Source of the DNA: Pseudomonadota bacterium
GTDB taxonomy: Bacteria; Pseudomonadota; Gammaproteobacteria; Steroidobacterales; Rariloculaceae
Direction: 5' to 3'
DNA: 6,909 nucleotides
Assembly: GCA_009843005.1 (NCBI GenBank)
Contig: VYEH01000438.1
Coordinates: 1-6,909 of the forward strand
Each line of letters starts with the position of its first letter. Positions within the stretch are counted from its first letter, which is position 1. The notes below the pieces were generated by a model. That model saw only the letters and a list, made by a program, of their open reading frames with translations. It was not told the origin of the DNA and searched no databases. Below, piece by piece: positions 1-6,852 of the stretch. The position numbers and the translations under genes were made by a program.

Positions 1-1152
1 CTGGCCCGGGAGGATCACGCCAAGGAGGTCAAGCTGTTCGGGCTGGGGCGGGAACTGCTGGACCGCTACCGGAGCATCTTCCGGGACCTCTACAAGGAAG
101 ACCGGTCGCTGGCCATCCGCCGGGACAGCTGGGGCTTCGGGTTGGGCGTATTCGGCAACGCGGCGTTTTACGGCACTTACGCATGGATCGTCATTACCAC
201 TGTGCAGGGGGCCATTTCGCTGGGCGACATGACCATGTACCTGCTGGTCTTCAAGCAGGGGCAGGCCTCGGTCAGTTCCATGCTGACGGCGATCGGAGGC
301 ATGTACGAGGACAACCTGTACCTCTCCAACCTGTACGAATACCTTGAGCAGGAGTCGACGCAACGGGCAGGCACGGCCGTGGCGGGTCCCGATCCCGACG
401 CCGGCCTGCAACTCACCGACGTCAGCTTCACCTATCCGGGCGCGCGGTTTCCGGCGCTGCGCAACGTCAATCTCAGTATCCGCAGCGGCCAGAGCGTCGC
501 CATCGTGGGCATGAACGGCTCCGGCAAGACGACGCTGATCAAGCTGATGGCGGGGCTCTATTCGCCCGAAAGCGGCGCGATCCGCTACCAGGGTCAGGAT
601 CTCGAGGACTGGGACCCGGCGCAACTGAGGGCGGCATTCGGGATCATCTTCCAGGATTTCAACCGCTATCAGCTCAAGGTCGGCGAAAACATCGGCGCCG
701 GAGATGTGGAATACCTGTGGGACCAGCAGCGCTGGACTGCCGCGGCCACCAAGGGACAATCCGCCGCGTTCATCGAACGGATGGAAGACGGCTACCACAC
801 CCAGCTAGGCCGCTGGTTCAATGACGGCCAGGAACTGTCCGGCGGCGAGTGGCAGCGCATCGCGCTGTCGCGGGCGTTCATGCGCAGCGGCGCCGACGTA
901 CTGGTACTCGACGAGCCGACCGCCTCCATGGACGCGCAATCCGAGGCCGAAATCTTCGACCACTTCCAGTCGATGACCGCCGGCAAGATCGCAATCCTGA
1001 ACTCCCACCGGTTCTCCACCGTACGGCGGGCGGAACAGATCATCGTCATGGACGAAGGCAAGGTCGTCGAAACCGGCAGCCACGAAAGCCTGCTAGAACT
1101 CAACGGCCTCTACGCCCGCCTCTTCGAACTCCAGGCCCGAGGCTACCGCTGA
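1..1152 (+). CDS. ABC exporter, fused permease/ATPase, 5'-truncated by the window edge
   Basis: C-terminal 383 codons of an ABC half-transporter; the frame is open from base 1, so the real start lies upstream. Counting from the first codon, residues 1-45 look like a cytoplasmic coupling region (EDHAKEVKLFGLG), about 45-85 hold the last membrane segments, and the ATPase domain starts near residue 135. All nucleotide-binding motifs are present: Walker A GMNGSGKTT (170-178), Q-loop Gln218, signature LSGGEWQR (from 279), Walker B LVLDEP with Asp304-Glu305, and switch His336 in NSHRFST. The signature has Glu-Trp where many exporters have Gln-x. The fused layout fits a homodimeric inner-membrane exporter, related to peptide, lipid or multidrug exporters; the substrate cannot be told. 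There is no sign of decay. Its TGA stop overlaps the apparent CTG start of the next gene. Confidence 0.93.
   Translation: MAREDHAKEVKLFGLGRELLDRYRSIFRDLYKEDRSLAIRRDSWGFGLGVFGNAAFYGTYAWIVITTVQGAISLGDMTMYLLVFKQGQASVSSMLTAIGGMYEDNLYLSNLYEYLEQESTQRAGTAVAGPDPDAGLQLTDVSFTYPGARFPALRNVNLSIRSGQSVAIVGMNGSGKTTLIKLMAGLYSPESGAIRYQGQDLEDWDPAQLRAAFGIIFQDFNRYQLKVGENIGAGDVEYLWDQQRWTAAATKGQSAAFIERMEDGYHTQLGRWFNDGQELSGGEWQRIALSRAFMRSGADVLVLDEPTASMDAQSEAEIFDHFQSMTAGKIAILNSHRFSTVRRAEQIIVMDEGKVVETGSHESLLELNGLYARLFELQARGYR
1138..1142 (+). promoter_or_regulatory. Probable Shine-Dalgarno for a CTG start
   Basis: CGAGG lies six bases before the CTG at 1149-1151, inside the last codons of the ABC exporter. The spacing is good for ribosome binding, and it is the main support for placing the start of the small downstream gene there. 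Confidence 0.4.
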
Positions 1153-1535
1153 TCCGCATCCGTACGGAAAAACCCACGAAAACCACACTGCAGAAGAAGA
1201 TCCGCGTTACCGAAGAACGCTGGCGGCGCCTCGAAACCGAGGCCTCCAGACGCGACACCACGCCCAACCGGCTGCTGGTGGAGCTCGCGTTCGAGACCCT
1301 GGAGCGTCCCCAATGGCCCCGGACCGAGGCCGAAATCCACCTGCTGCGCTCCTCGATGTTCGCCGCCCAGGCCATCTTCCGCTACATGATCAAGGCCGGC
1401 CTCGAGGACGACGTCGCCGAAACCAGCCGCGATATCTCCGAGATCGCCCCCGAACTGCCGTCCGCGGAGCCCGACGACCCCGCCGACAGATCTCTATGCA
1501 CGCCGATGATGTCACTTGCGCATGTATACGATTAG
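1149..1535 (+). CDS. Small ribbon-helix-helix-like protein with apparent CTG start
   Basis: About 128 residues. The core is KKIRVTEERWRRLE, then TTPNRLLVELAFETLER: a short basic beta-strand followed by two helices, the usual shape of a ribbon-helix-helix (MetJ/Arc-type) DNA-binding protein. A helical stretch follows (WPRTEAEIHLLRSSMF, then AIFRYMIKAG) and an acidic, Pro-rich tail. Coding character is clear, but the frame has no ATG, GTG or TTG between the shadow region inside the ABC gene and a GTG at about 1278, which would remove the putative DNA-binding part. CTG at 1149 fits best: it overlaps the ABC stop as CTGA, has CGAGG six bases upstream, and leaves a short N-terminal arm. Translational coupling to the exporter is likely. 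It could act as a transcription regulator or as a MobC-like accessory protein; the target is unknown. The last eight codons overlap the convergent nuclease gene, so the C-terminus may have been changed by the junction. Confidence 0.6.
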   Translation: MIRIRTEKPTKTTLQKKIRVTEERWRRLETEASRRDTTPNRLLVELAFETLERPQWPRTEAEIHLLRSSMFAAQAIFRYMIKAGLEDDVAETSRDISEIAPELPSAEPDDPADRSLCTPMMSLAHVYD

Positions 1536-2546
1536 CCGGCCCGGTCCGTCGCTGGTCACCAGACTGTACTTGCCCCCGGGGCAGCGGTTTGCTACCCGTA
1601 AGCCGTACTCTTTTTTCCCATGCACCCAAACGGGTTCGAACCGCACCGCCAGGCCGAACAGCATTTCGTGAAACGCGCGGCAAGCTGACTTGAGAAACCG
1701 CTCGCGCAGTAACTCATCGAAACTGTCCAACCGACTCAAGTGCGCGACTGAATCGTCGGCTTCGATCAGGATCGTCAGCGCCCTCTTGAGTCTCTCCACT
1801 GCCTCCTCGACCGCGGCTTCCCCCTGTTTCGCAATCGACTCCAGGTCGATCGATACGCGCCCGTTGATTTCCTTGCCCATGATTGGGTCCAGCTCGTTCC
1901 AGAACTCCTCGGCCGCCTCGCCGCCAAAGAAATCCGACAGAGCCCGGGTCCTTTTATCCCGCACCTTGAGGTCCTTATCGCATGCCATCCTCTCTTGGAC
2001 ATAACTTGTGTGCTGCTGCCAGATCGCCCGCCCGTCCCATTCGATGTCCGCCACGTCCAGCCAGCTCACGTGCCTCGCTTGTTCGAACCCCACCGCGAAC
2101 TCATCGAAAAACCTGACCGTTCGAAGCAGGCCCGCCCTGTCCCCGATCGCCCGCTCTGCCCGCTCCCGGTTGAACGGCGTCAGGTACGCGATCGCGATGT
2201 CTTCCACGTTCTTAGTGTTTGCCAAAAGCCCCTGAAGATAACACTCAAGTTGACCCGCCTCCGCCGATCGTTCCGCTGTCTTCACCTCTATGCCGAGCAC
2301 TCTGTCCGAATCGCTGTCTCGGATCGCCAGATCAATTCTCTGCCCGCCGTTGAGTCTCAGCTCGTTCAGGATTTCGGCGTCGCGCGGCGTTTCCCACGCT
2401 TCCGGCGCGCTCAATCCCCATACCCCGTCGAATAGCGACCGATCGCCCTCGATGCTGTCGCGCAGGGCGTCGCCGAGATGCTGCGAGTGTATCCTCTCCA
2501 TCCGTTGCCTGGTCGCAGTATCAATCGTCCTGAAAATGTCCACCAT
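1512..2546 (-). CDS. Putative PD-(D/E)XK nuclease, resembles the PDDEXK_4 group
   Basis: 344 residues from the ATG at 2546. The N-terminal half carries a restriction-type nuclease core: Glu62 in ILNELRL, Asp72 in QRIDLAI, Glu87-x-Lys89 in GIEVKTAE, and Gln99 in QLECYLQGL, then YLTPFN. The order E...D...ExK...Q, with YLTP closing a strand, matches what I know of the PDDEXK_4 group of uncharacterised nucleases, often found in defence islands. This assignment comes from motif pattern only. The C-terminal 200 residues are mostly helical, with no domain I recognise. An in-frame GTG at 2648 would add 34 residues, but the ATG has a GGGAG ribosome site nine bases upstream and the GTG has no convincing one. 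The gene is divergent from mcrBC, separated by a 192-bp promoter region, and converges on the small ribbon-helix-helix gene with a 24-bp overlap. By eye its codon use is somewhat more AT-rich than its neighbours. It is likely a defence nuclease, either partnered with McrBC or independent. Confidence 0.8.
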   Translation of the reverse strand: MVDIFRTIDTATRQRMERIHSQHLGDALRDSIEGDRSLFDGVWGLSAPEAWETPRDAEILNELRLNGGQRIDLAIRDSDSDRVLGIEVKTAERSAEAGQLECYLQGLLANTKNVEDIAIAYLTPFNRERAERAIGDRAGLLRTVRFFDEFAVGFEQARHVSWLDVADIEWDGRAIWQQHTSYVQERMACDKDLKVRDKRTRALSDFFGGEAAEEFWNELDPIMGKEINGRVSIDLESIAKQGEAAVEEAVERLKRALTILIEADDSVAHLSRLDSFDELLRERFLKSACRAFHEMLFGLAVRFEPVWVHGKKEYGLRVANRCPGGKYSLVTSDGPGRLIVYMRK

Positions 2547-2555
2547 GACCAGTTG

Positions 2556-2560
2556 CTCCC
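2556..2560 (-). promoter_or_regulatory. Ribosome binding site of the nuclease gene
   Basis: CTCCC on the plus strand reads GGGAG on the minus strand, nine bases before the ATG at 2546-2544. It decides the start in favour of this ATG over the GTG at 2648. Confidence 0.55.
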
Positions 2561-2684
2561 AATTCAAAAGCGGCGCATCATGCCCCGTTTTCCAGTCATG
2601 CGCATCCAAATCAGCCCGGATAAACGGCCTTGTCAGCCCTCCCCACACCGCGGCCGAGCCGGTCTCCCCTCATGCGAGGCCGAT

Positions 2685-2713
2685 TTGACTTCGGTAAAGC
2701 CATCGCACAGAGT
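2685..2713 (+). promoter_or_regulatory. Possible promoter of the mcrBC operon
   Basis: TTGACT at 2685-2690 matches the sigma70 -35 box in five of six bases. A spacer of 17 bases leads to CAGAGT at 2708-2713, a poor -10 match (three of six). The position, 26 bp before the mcrB start codon, suits a short leader. It lies in the region shared with the divergent nuclease gene. Confidence 0.3.
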
Positions 2714-2728
2714 CCCGGCGGAAATTAC

Positions 2729-2733
2729 GGGAG
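2729..2733 (+). promoter_or_regulatory. Ribosome binding site of mcrB
   Basis: GGGAG lies five bases before the ATG at 2739. It fixes the start there and rules out the open extension back to 2478, which is antisense to the nuclease gene. Confidence 0.6.
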
Positions 2734-2738
2734 CCACC

Positions 2739-4958
2739 ATGAGTCGCCTCGCCAGAACCCACGCTATCGTCGATGCCGCCGAACGATGGAAACGGCGGTG
2801 CTTGGTCGACGGCGGATCCCTTTTCGGCCAAGAACGCTTGTGGACGCGGAAGCATTTCGAGGAACTCAGGACCCGGTTCGTCGAACGGCCCGACCCCGGA
2901 GATCGCTCCTTCGAAGAGAAGCTCCGCGATCAACTTCAGGACGCCACGCCGCAGGCGAAACGCCTCTGGGCGGAGATCACCTGGGTCTACTGGCTGATGG
3001 TCGACTCCGTCAAGGGCGTGACAAAACGCGACCGGATACGAACCATGTGGGAATGGTCCGGCGCGGCCCTGCCGGCCGATCACTGGGCGCTGGGCGACGT
3101 GCTGGACAAAGGCACCGCGACCCCGGGCCCGGCCTATATCATCCACCAATGGCGCGAGTTCGCCTTTGTCGTCACGCTCATGCTTGCCTTTTGCGAGCTG
3201 TCCAGGGAAGCGCGCGAGTCCCTGCTCGACGAACCCTGGGCGCTGTCCAAATGGATTGACGCGCAGATGGTCGCGCAGCGCCGCCAGTTCCGCCACGCGC
3301 TGCTGTTCCTGGTCCGCCCCGACGAGTTCGAACCCACCCTCGCCGTGGATCACAAGAAAAAAATGGTCGACGGGTTCCGAGAGACGACCGGCGCGGAACT
3401 CGGTGCCGGGCGCCTTGACCCGACCGATCTGGACAAGGCCGTCCTCGACGCGAGGCGCGCGCTCGAACGCGAGCATCCCGACATCGAAGTCGATTTCTAC
3501 GACAGCCGGTTCCGCCCGCTGTGGCTCGACGACAAGGCGGCGCCACCCGATCCGAACCCCGGGATCCAGACGGATGACGAGACCTGGTGCCGGAACCGGT
3601 TCGGCGCCTCCGACGTCTGGGTCATCGCGCCGGGCGAAGGCGCGCGGTTGTGGAACGAGTTTCTCGAACGGGGTATCGCGGCGATCGGATGGGACGACCT
3701 AGGCGACCTCACCGTGTACGGCTCCAAAGAGGCGATCCATCACGCGATGACCGAGAACGGCGGCTATGGCGACAACCCCACCATGGCCTCGCTGGGCGCC
3801 TGGGAATTCGCCCACGAGATGAACAAGGGCGACATCGTCCTCGCCAAGCGAGGCCGCGGCGTCATACTCGGATGGGGCACCGTGACGGGAGATTACACGT
3901 ACGAACCCGAACGCACGGAGTATCAGAACGTTCGAACCGTCGACTGGACACCCCACGTGAGCCCGCTCACCCTGAGGGCGCCGATCACTACCAAGGCGCT
4001 CACCCGTTTCACCCCTTACAAGGACTGGCTTCGTTACGTGTTCGAGGCCATCGAAGACAAACGTCCGGATAACGGACTCGAGCCCCCCGACCGCGAAACT
4101 TACGATGTCGACACGGCGCTCGAGGGGCTGTTTCTGGAAGATACCCAGTTCCGCCGGATTCTCGCCGCCCTGGCGCTGCGCAAGAACCTCATCCTGCAGG
4201 GCCCGCCCGGCGTCGGCAAGACGTTCATCGCACGACGTATCGCCTGGTGCCTGATGGGGCACAAGGACCGCGAAGCCATCGAAATGGTGCAGTTCCACCA
4301 GTCCTACGCCTACGAGGACTTCGTGCAGGGCTGGCGCCCGACGCGGCAAGGCGGTTTCACTTTGCGCAACGGGGTGTTTTTCGAATTCTGCAAGCGCGCC
4401 AGACAACATCCCGAAAAGAAATTCGTGTTCATCGTCGACGAGATCAATCGAGGCAACCTGTCCAGGATCTTTGGCGAGCTGCTCATGCTAATCGAAGCCG
4501 ACAAGCGCGGATCCGATCACGCCATCGCGCTGACCTACGGGTCGCCGGGCGAGCGCTTCAGCATTCCCGAGAACGTGCATCTGCTCGGACTGATGAATAC
4601 CGCCGACCGCTCCCTCGCCATCGTGGACTATGCCCTGCGGCGCCGCTTCGCGTTCGAGACGCTGAAACCCGCGTACGGCACCGGGAATTTCCGGGCGTAC
4701 CTGCTGGAAGCGGACGTCGAGCCGCAACTGCTCGACCGCATCGACACGAACATGCTCGCGCTCAACGAGCGCATCCGCGACGACGGCGATCTCGGTCCGG
4801 GATTCGAGATTGGGCACAGCTACTTCGTACCGGAAGAATCCGCAGACGAGCACTGGTACCGGGCCGTGGTGGAGACCCAGATCGCACCGCTGCTGCGCGA
4901 GTACTGGTTCGACCGTCCCGCCCGGGCCGAGGAACTCGTGGGCATCCTGTCGCAGTGA
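2739..4958 (+). CDS. mcrB: McrB-like AAA+ GTPase with N-terminal EVE/PUA-like domain
   Basis: Motor and recognition subunit of a modification-dependent (type IV) restriction system, 739 residues; E. coli McrB is about 460. Residues 1-265 are a mostly helical region with a Trp-rich start (RWKRRCLVDGGSLFG) and LLFLVRPDEFEPTLAVDHKK near 188, a pattern I associate with large McrB-type ATPases. Residues about 292-420 look like an EVE/PUA-like domain: VWVIAPGEGARLW, GIAAIGWDDLGDL, then GDIVLAKRGRGVILGWGTV. This fold family includes SRA and YTH readers of modified bases. The AAA+ domain (about 455-700) has Walker A GPPGVGKT (488-495, Lys494), MVQFHQSYAYEDFVQGWRP, Walker B FIVDEINRGN (Asp567, Glu568), the McrB nucleotide-specificity motif MNTADRS (from 619), and arginines in DYALRRRF (634-636). 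All key residues look intact. The ATG has a good ribosome site. The stop overlaps the mcrC start. It should assemble as a hexameric ring, use GTP, and bring McrC to DNA carrying a modified base; which base is unknown. Confidence 0.93.
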   Translation: MSRLARTHAIVDAAERWKRRCLVDGGSLFGQERLWTRKHFEELRTRFVERPDPGDRSFEEKLRDQLQDATPQAKRLWAEITWVYWLMVDSVKGVTKRDRIRTMWEWSGAALPADHWALGDVLDKGTATPGPAYIIHQWREFAFVVTLMLAFCELSREARESLLDEPWALSKWIDAQMVAQRRQFRHALLFLVRPDEFEPTLAVDHKKKMVDGFRETTGAELGAGRLDPTDLDKAVLDARRALEREHPDIEVDFYDSRFRPLWLDDKAAPPDPNPGIQTDDETWCRNRFGASDVWVIAPGEGARLWNEFLERGIAAIGWDDLGDLTVYGSKEAIHHAMTENGGYGDNPTMASLGAWEFAHEMNKGDIVLAKRGRGVILGWGTVTGDYTYEPERTEYQNVRTVDWTPHVSPLTLRAPITTKALTRFTPYKDWLRYVFEAIEDKRPDNGLEPPDRETYDVDTALEGLFLEDTQFRRILAALALRKNLILQGPPGVGKTFIARRIAWCLMGHKDREAIEMVQFHQSYAYEDFVQGWRPTRQGGFTLRNGVFFEFCKRARQHPEKKFVFIVDEINRGNLSRIFGELLMLIEADKRGSDHAIALTYGSPGERFSIPENVHLLGLMNTADRSLAIVDYALRRRFAFETLKPAYGTGNFRAYLLEADVEPQLLDRIDTNMLALNERIRDDGDLGPGFEIGHSYFVPEESADEHWYRAVVETQIAPLLREYWFDRPARAEELVGILSQ

Positions 4959-6007
4959 CCCCCCGGCCGATCCCCATCGCCAACGTCTACTACCTGCTTT
5001 GCTACGCTTGGGGCCACGTCGAGGAAAGCGACGTGGTCCGCGTGGACGAACTGGGGGCACTCGAGCGCGTGCAGGACCTCATGGGAAAGGTCCTGGCCGA
5101 GGGCACCTTCCGGCTGATCCGCAGGGGCATCGACCGCGGTTACCGGGAAGTGCGCCAGGACATCGCGGCCGTCCGCGGCAAGATCCTCGTGGGCGAAACC
5201 GCCAAGCGGGCGCTTCTCTCGCGAAGCCGCCTCCGTTGCGCCTTCGAGGAGATGTCGCGCGACGTGCTGCACAACCGCATCCTGCGCTCCACGCTGAAGT
5301 CCCTGCTGCGAATTCCGGACCTGGACCGGGGCGTGGCGGCCAGCGTTCGCGACGCCTACGCTAGGCTCGACGGCATATCGGCCGTTGCCCTCAACCGCCG
5401 CGTGTTTCAGCGGGTGCACCTCGACCGCAACCGCCGCTACTACCGCTTCCTGTTGTCGGTCTGCCGGCTGATCCACGAGCAGTTGCTGCCGGACGATGCC
5501 TCCGGCGAGTGCCATTTCGCCGATTTCAGCGACGAGACAATGCACGACCTGTACGAACAGTTCATCGTCGGATTCTACCGGCGCGAACAGGACGTATATA
5601 CGGTCAACCGGTACGGAGCTTCTATTTGTTGGGACGACCACGGCACGGACGAACATCAGCGCCAGCACATTCCACGAATGATCGCCGACGTCATTCTCGA
5701 GTCGCCCGACCGGCGGATCGTCATGGACGCGAAATACTATCGGGAGGCGCTGAGCACGCGATTCGAATCGTCCAAATTGCGCTCCGCTCATCTCTACCAG
5801 TTGCTCGCGTACCTGCGAAACCGGGAGACCACCGCGCGTCCCGGCCCCCGGCACGAAGGCGTCCTTCTCTATCCGACGGTCGATCGCGCGGTGCACGCCG
5901 ATGTCCGTCTCGAAGGCTTTCCGGTTTCGGCGCGCAGCATCGACCTCGCCCAGCCGTGGCAGAATATCCACGCCGACATGCTGGCACTCGTGGGCTTGTC
6001 GTCCTGA
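4955..6007 (+). CDS. mcrC: McrC-like nuclease subunit of the McrBC system
   Basis: 350 residues, close to the usual McrC length. The N-terminus has IPIANVYYLLCYAWG, a hallmark of this McrC branch, followed by RGYREVRQDIAAVRGKI and CAFEEMSRDVLHNRILRSTL, also typical. The C-terminal half holds the PD-(D/E)XK nuclease: Asp245 in RMIADVIL, Asp258-x-Lys260 in IVMDAKYY, and Gln282 in HLYQLLAYL, then GVLLYPTV. No catalytic residue is missing. The start is GTG, overlapping the mcrB stop as GTGA, with no strong ribosome site of its own (GAGGA is about 21 bases away). Translation is therefore probably coupled to mcrB, which would keep the subunits in step. By family knowledge McrC joins the McrB ring, stimulates its GTPase and makes the double-strand cut. 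The open frame extends back to 4247, but that part is a shadow of mcrB. Confidence 0.93.
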   Translation: MTPRPIPIANVYYLLCYAWGHVEESDVVRVDELGALERVQDLMGKVLAEGTFRLIRRGIDRGYREVRQDIAAVRGKILVGETAKRALLSRSRLRCAFEEMSRDVLHNRILRSTLKSLLRIPDLDRGVAASVRDAYARLDGISAVALNRRVFQRVHLDRNRRYYRFLLSVCRLIHEQLLPDDASGECHFADFSDETMHDLYEQFIVGFYRREQDVYTVNRYGASICWDDHGTDEHQRQHIPRMIADVILESPDRRIVMDAKYYREALSTRFESSKLRSAHLYQLLAYLRNRETTARPGPRHEGVLLYPTVDRAVHADVRLEGFPVSARSIDLAQPWQNIHADMLALVGLSS

Positions 6008-6047
6008 ACCAGCCTGCGCTTCGATTCCGCCCACGATTCGCCCCTAG

Positions 6048-6647
6048 CCCGGCGGCCTCAGCAGGCGATTCCCTGCCTTGAGATTTCACGGCGCCCTGCG
6101 GTTCCGTCAGGATTCCGGCGGCTGGCGCCGCTATCTGGCCCTCGTCGCGGCGGTCGCCGGCGACGACGAAGAGGTGGCCGGCGTCCACTGCAGTTGGCTC
6201 GATCCGGTCCATCCCGTCCTCGCCCCGGTATCGCGTCCGAGAAAGGCGCCCGGCCGAATCCACGGCCTGGCCGTGCGATTCGGCGAGCCCATTAAGGTCA
6301 ACACGTTGCTGGTCGGGGACGGCATCGAGACGGTGCTCTCGCTCGTCACCGTGCGGCAGCACGGTGCCCTGCGGACCACTGTCCCGTCCGGCACTTTCGC
6401 CGCGGCCGCGTTGTCCGCGGGCAGCCTCGGTGCATTCGTTCCGCCGAGCCACATCGCCCGCCTGATCATTGCCCAGGACCGGGACAAGGCGGGCGGCCTT
6501 GCTGCCCGGCGCCTTCAACTGCGTTGCACGCGTCTGGGCATCGCGTCCGCCGTGCTGCTTCCTGCAGGGAACGATTTCAACGACGACCTCCGGTCGTTCG
6601 GTCCCGAGCCGCTTGCCACTCGACTGGCACCGTTGGTGCCGACGTGA
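6048..6647 (+). pseudogene. N-terminally truncated toprim-domain protein, mobile-element type
   Basis: The frame is open from just after an in-frame TAG at 6045. The only early start is TTG at 6078 (189 codons), with no clear ribosome site. Family-like sequence begins before that TTG (PGGLSRRFPALRFHGALRFR), which suggests the gene once continued upstream. From the TTG, LLVGDGIETVLSL at about 78-90 is the first toprim motif and LIIAQDRDKAG (Asp134 and Asp136) the second; GNDFNDDLRSFGPEPL then closes the domain. Toprim domains use a Glu in the first motif (VGEG in relatives I recall), and here it is Asp81. Such proteins are encoded in integrative conjugative elements and large plasmids as primase-like factors, usually longer, with a zinc-binding or helical N-terminal part that is absent here. 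The gene starts 40 bp after mcrC. It is probably a remnant cut by insertion of the restriction island; a short functional protein is possible but less likely. Confidence 0.65.
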
Positions 6648-6681
6648 GCGTTACTCAATCAGTGTTCACTCGCTGGACGCT

Positions 6682-6719
6682 TGTGAAGGTTTTCACAGAT
6701 GCAGGGGCGATCCCCTGCA
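6682..6719. repeat. Two tandem perfect hairpins
   Basis: TGTGAA/TTCACA (6682-6697) has a 6-bp stem and GGTT loop. Two bases later comes TGCAGGGG/CCCCTGCA (6700-6719), an 8-bp stem with CGAT loop. A weaker pair sits just upstream: AGCGT (6647-6651) with ACGCT (6677-6681), enclosing AGTG-TT-CACT (6661-6670). No T-tract follows on either strand. Confidence 0.75.
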
Positions 6720-6738
6720 ACCCCCTAAATAAGGTGTT

Positions 6739-6759
6739 GGCCTGATTCGCCGTCAGGCC
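6739..6759. repeat. Perfect 7-bp inverted repeat
   Basis: GGCCTGA (6739-6745) pairs with TCAGGCC (6753-6759) across a 7-base loop. It is the third hairpin in a row after the toprim remnant. It is followed by C-rich rather than T-rich sequence. Confidence 0.7.
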
Positions 6760-6765
6760 CCCTCC

Positions 6766-6852
6766 GGGCACGCGAGTAAGCCGCGACGCCCGATGCAACC
6801 TGCGCTGGCGCGCAGAACCCATCCGGCACGCGCCTTGCATGTTCGCGTGCCC
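6766..6852. repeat. Nested inverted repeats forming an 87-bp structure
   Basis: The outer arms GGGCACGCGA (6766-6775) and TCGCGTGCCC (6843-6852) are perfect 10-bp complements. Inside are ATGCAA (6793-6798) with TTGCAT (6835-6840), and a hairpin CTGCGC-TGGC-GCGCAG (6800-6815). The pairs nest without crossing, so one folded RNA or cruciform is possible. It could be a small RNA, a transfer origin or a recombination site; I cannot choose. Confidence 0.6.

Noticed and set aside
849..1148. Upstream extension of the small ribbon-helix-helix frame from a GTG
   Set aside because: It is an Arg-rich shadow of the ABC ATPase domain. Family-like sequence begins only near 1160.
2547..2648. GTG start at 2648 for the nuclease gene
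   Set aside because: No convincing ribosome site upstream, while the ATG at 2546 has GGGAG at nine bases. Kept as an alternative, since the 34 added residues are not obviously non-coding.
2478..2738. Upstream extension of the mcrB frame
   Set aside because: It is antisense to the nuclease gene, has no family resemblance, and the ATG at 2739 has a good ribosome site.
2670..3476. 268-codon open frame on the minus strand
   Set aside because: Antisense to the N-terminal region of mcrB, with no recognisable motif or ribosome site.
3699..4409. 236-codon open frame on the minus strand
   Set aside because: Antisense to the EVE and Walker A regions of mcrB, which are clearly coding.
4247..4954. Upstream extension of the mcrC frame
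   Set aside because: It overlaps the AAA+ core of mcrB in another frame; the translation is Arg-rich shadow sequence. IPIANVYYLL right after the GTG marks the usual McrC N-terminus.
4820..6034. 404-codon open frame on the minus strand
   Set aside because: It lies antisense to mcrB/mcrC, which have full family motifs. The translation shows no family pattern; long antisense frames are expected in high-GC coding DNA.
6008..6100. Repeated PALRF-like coding at about 6012 and 6069 as a duplicated toprim fragment
   Set aside because: The DNA similarity is short and imperfect and the two lie in different frames; chance cannot be excluded.
6682..6759. Hairpins read as intrinsic terminators
   Set aside because: Neither strand shows a T-run after any stem, so Rho-independent termination is not supported.
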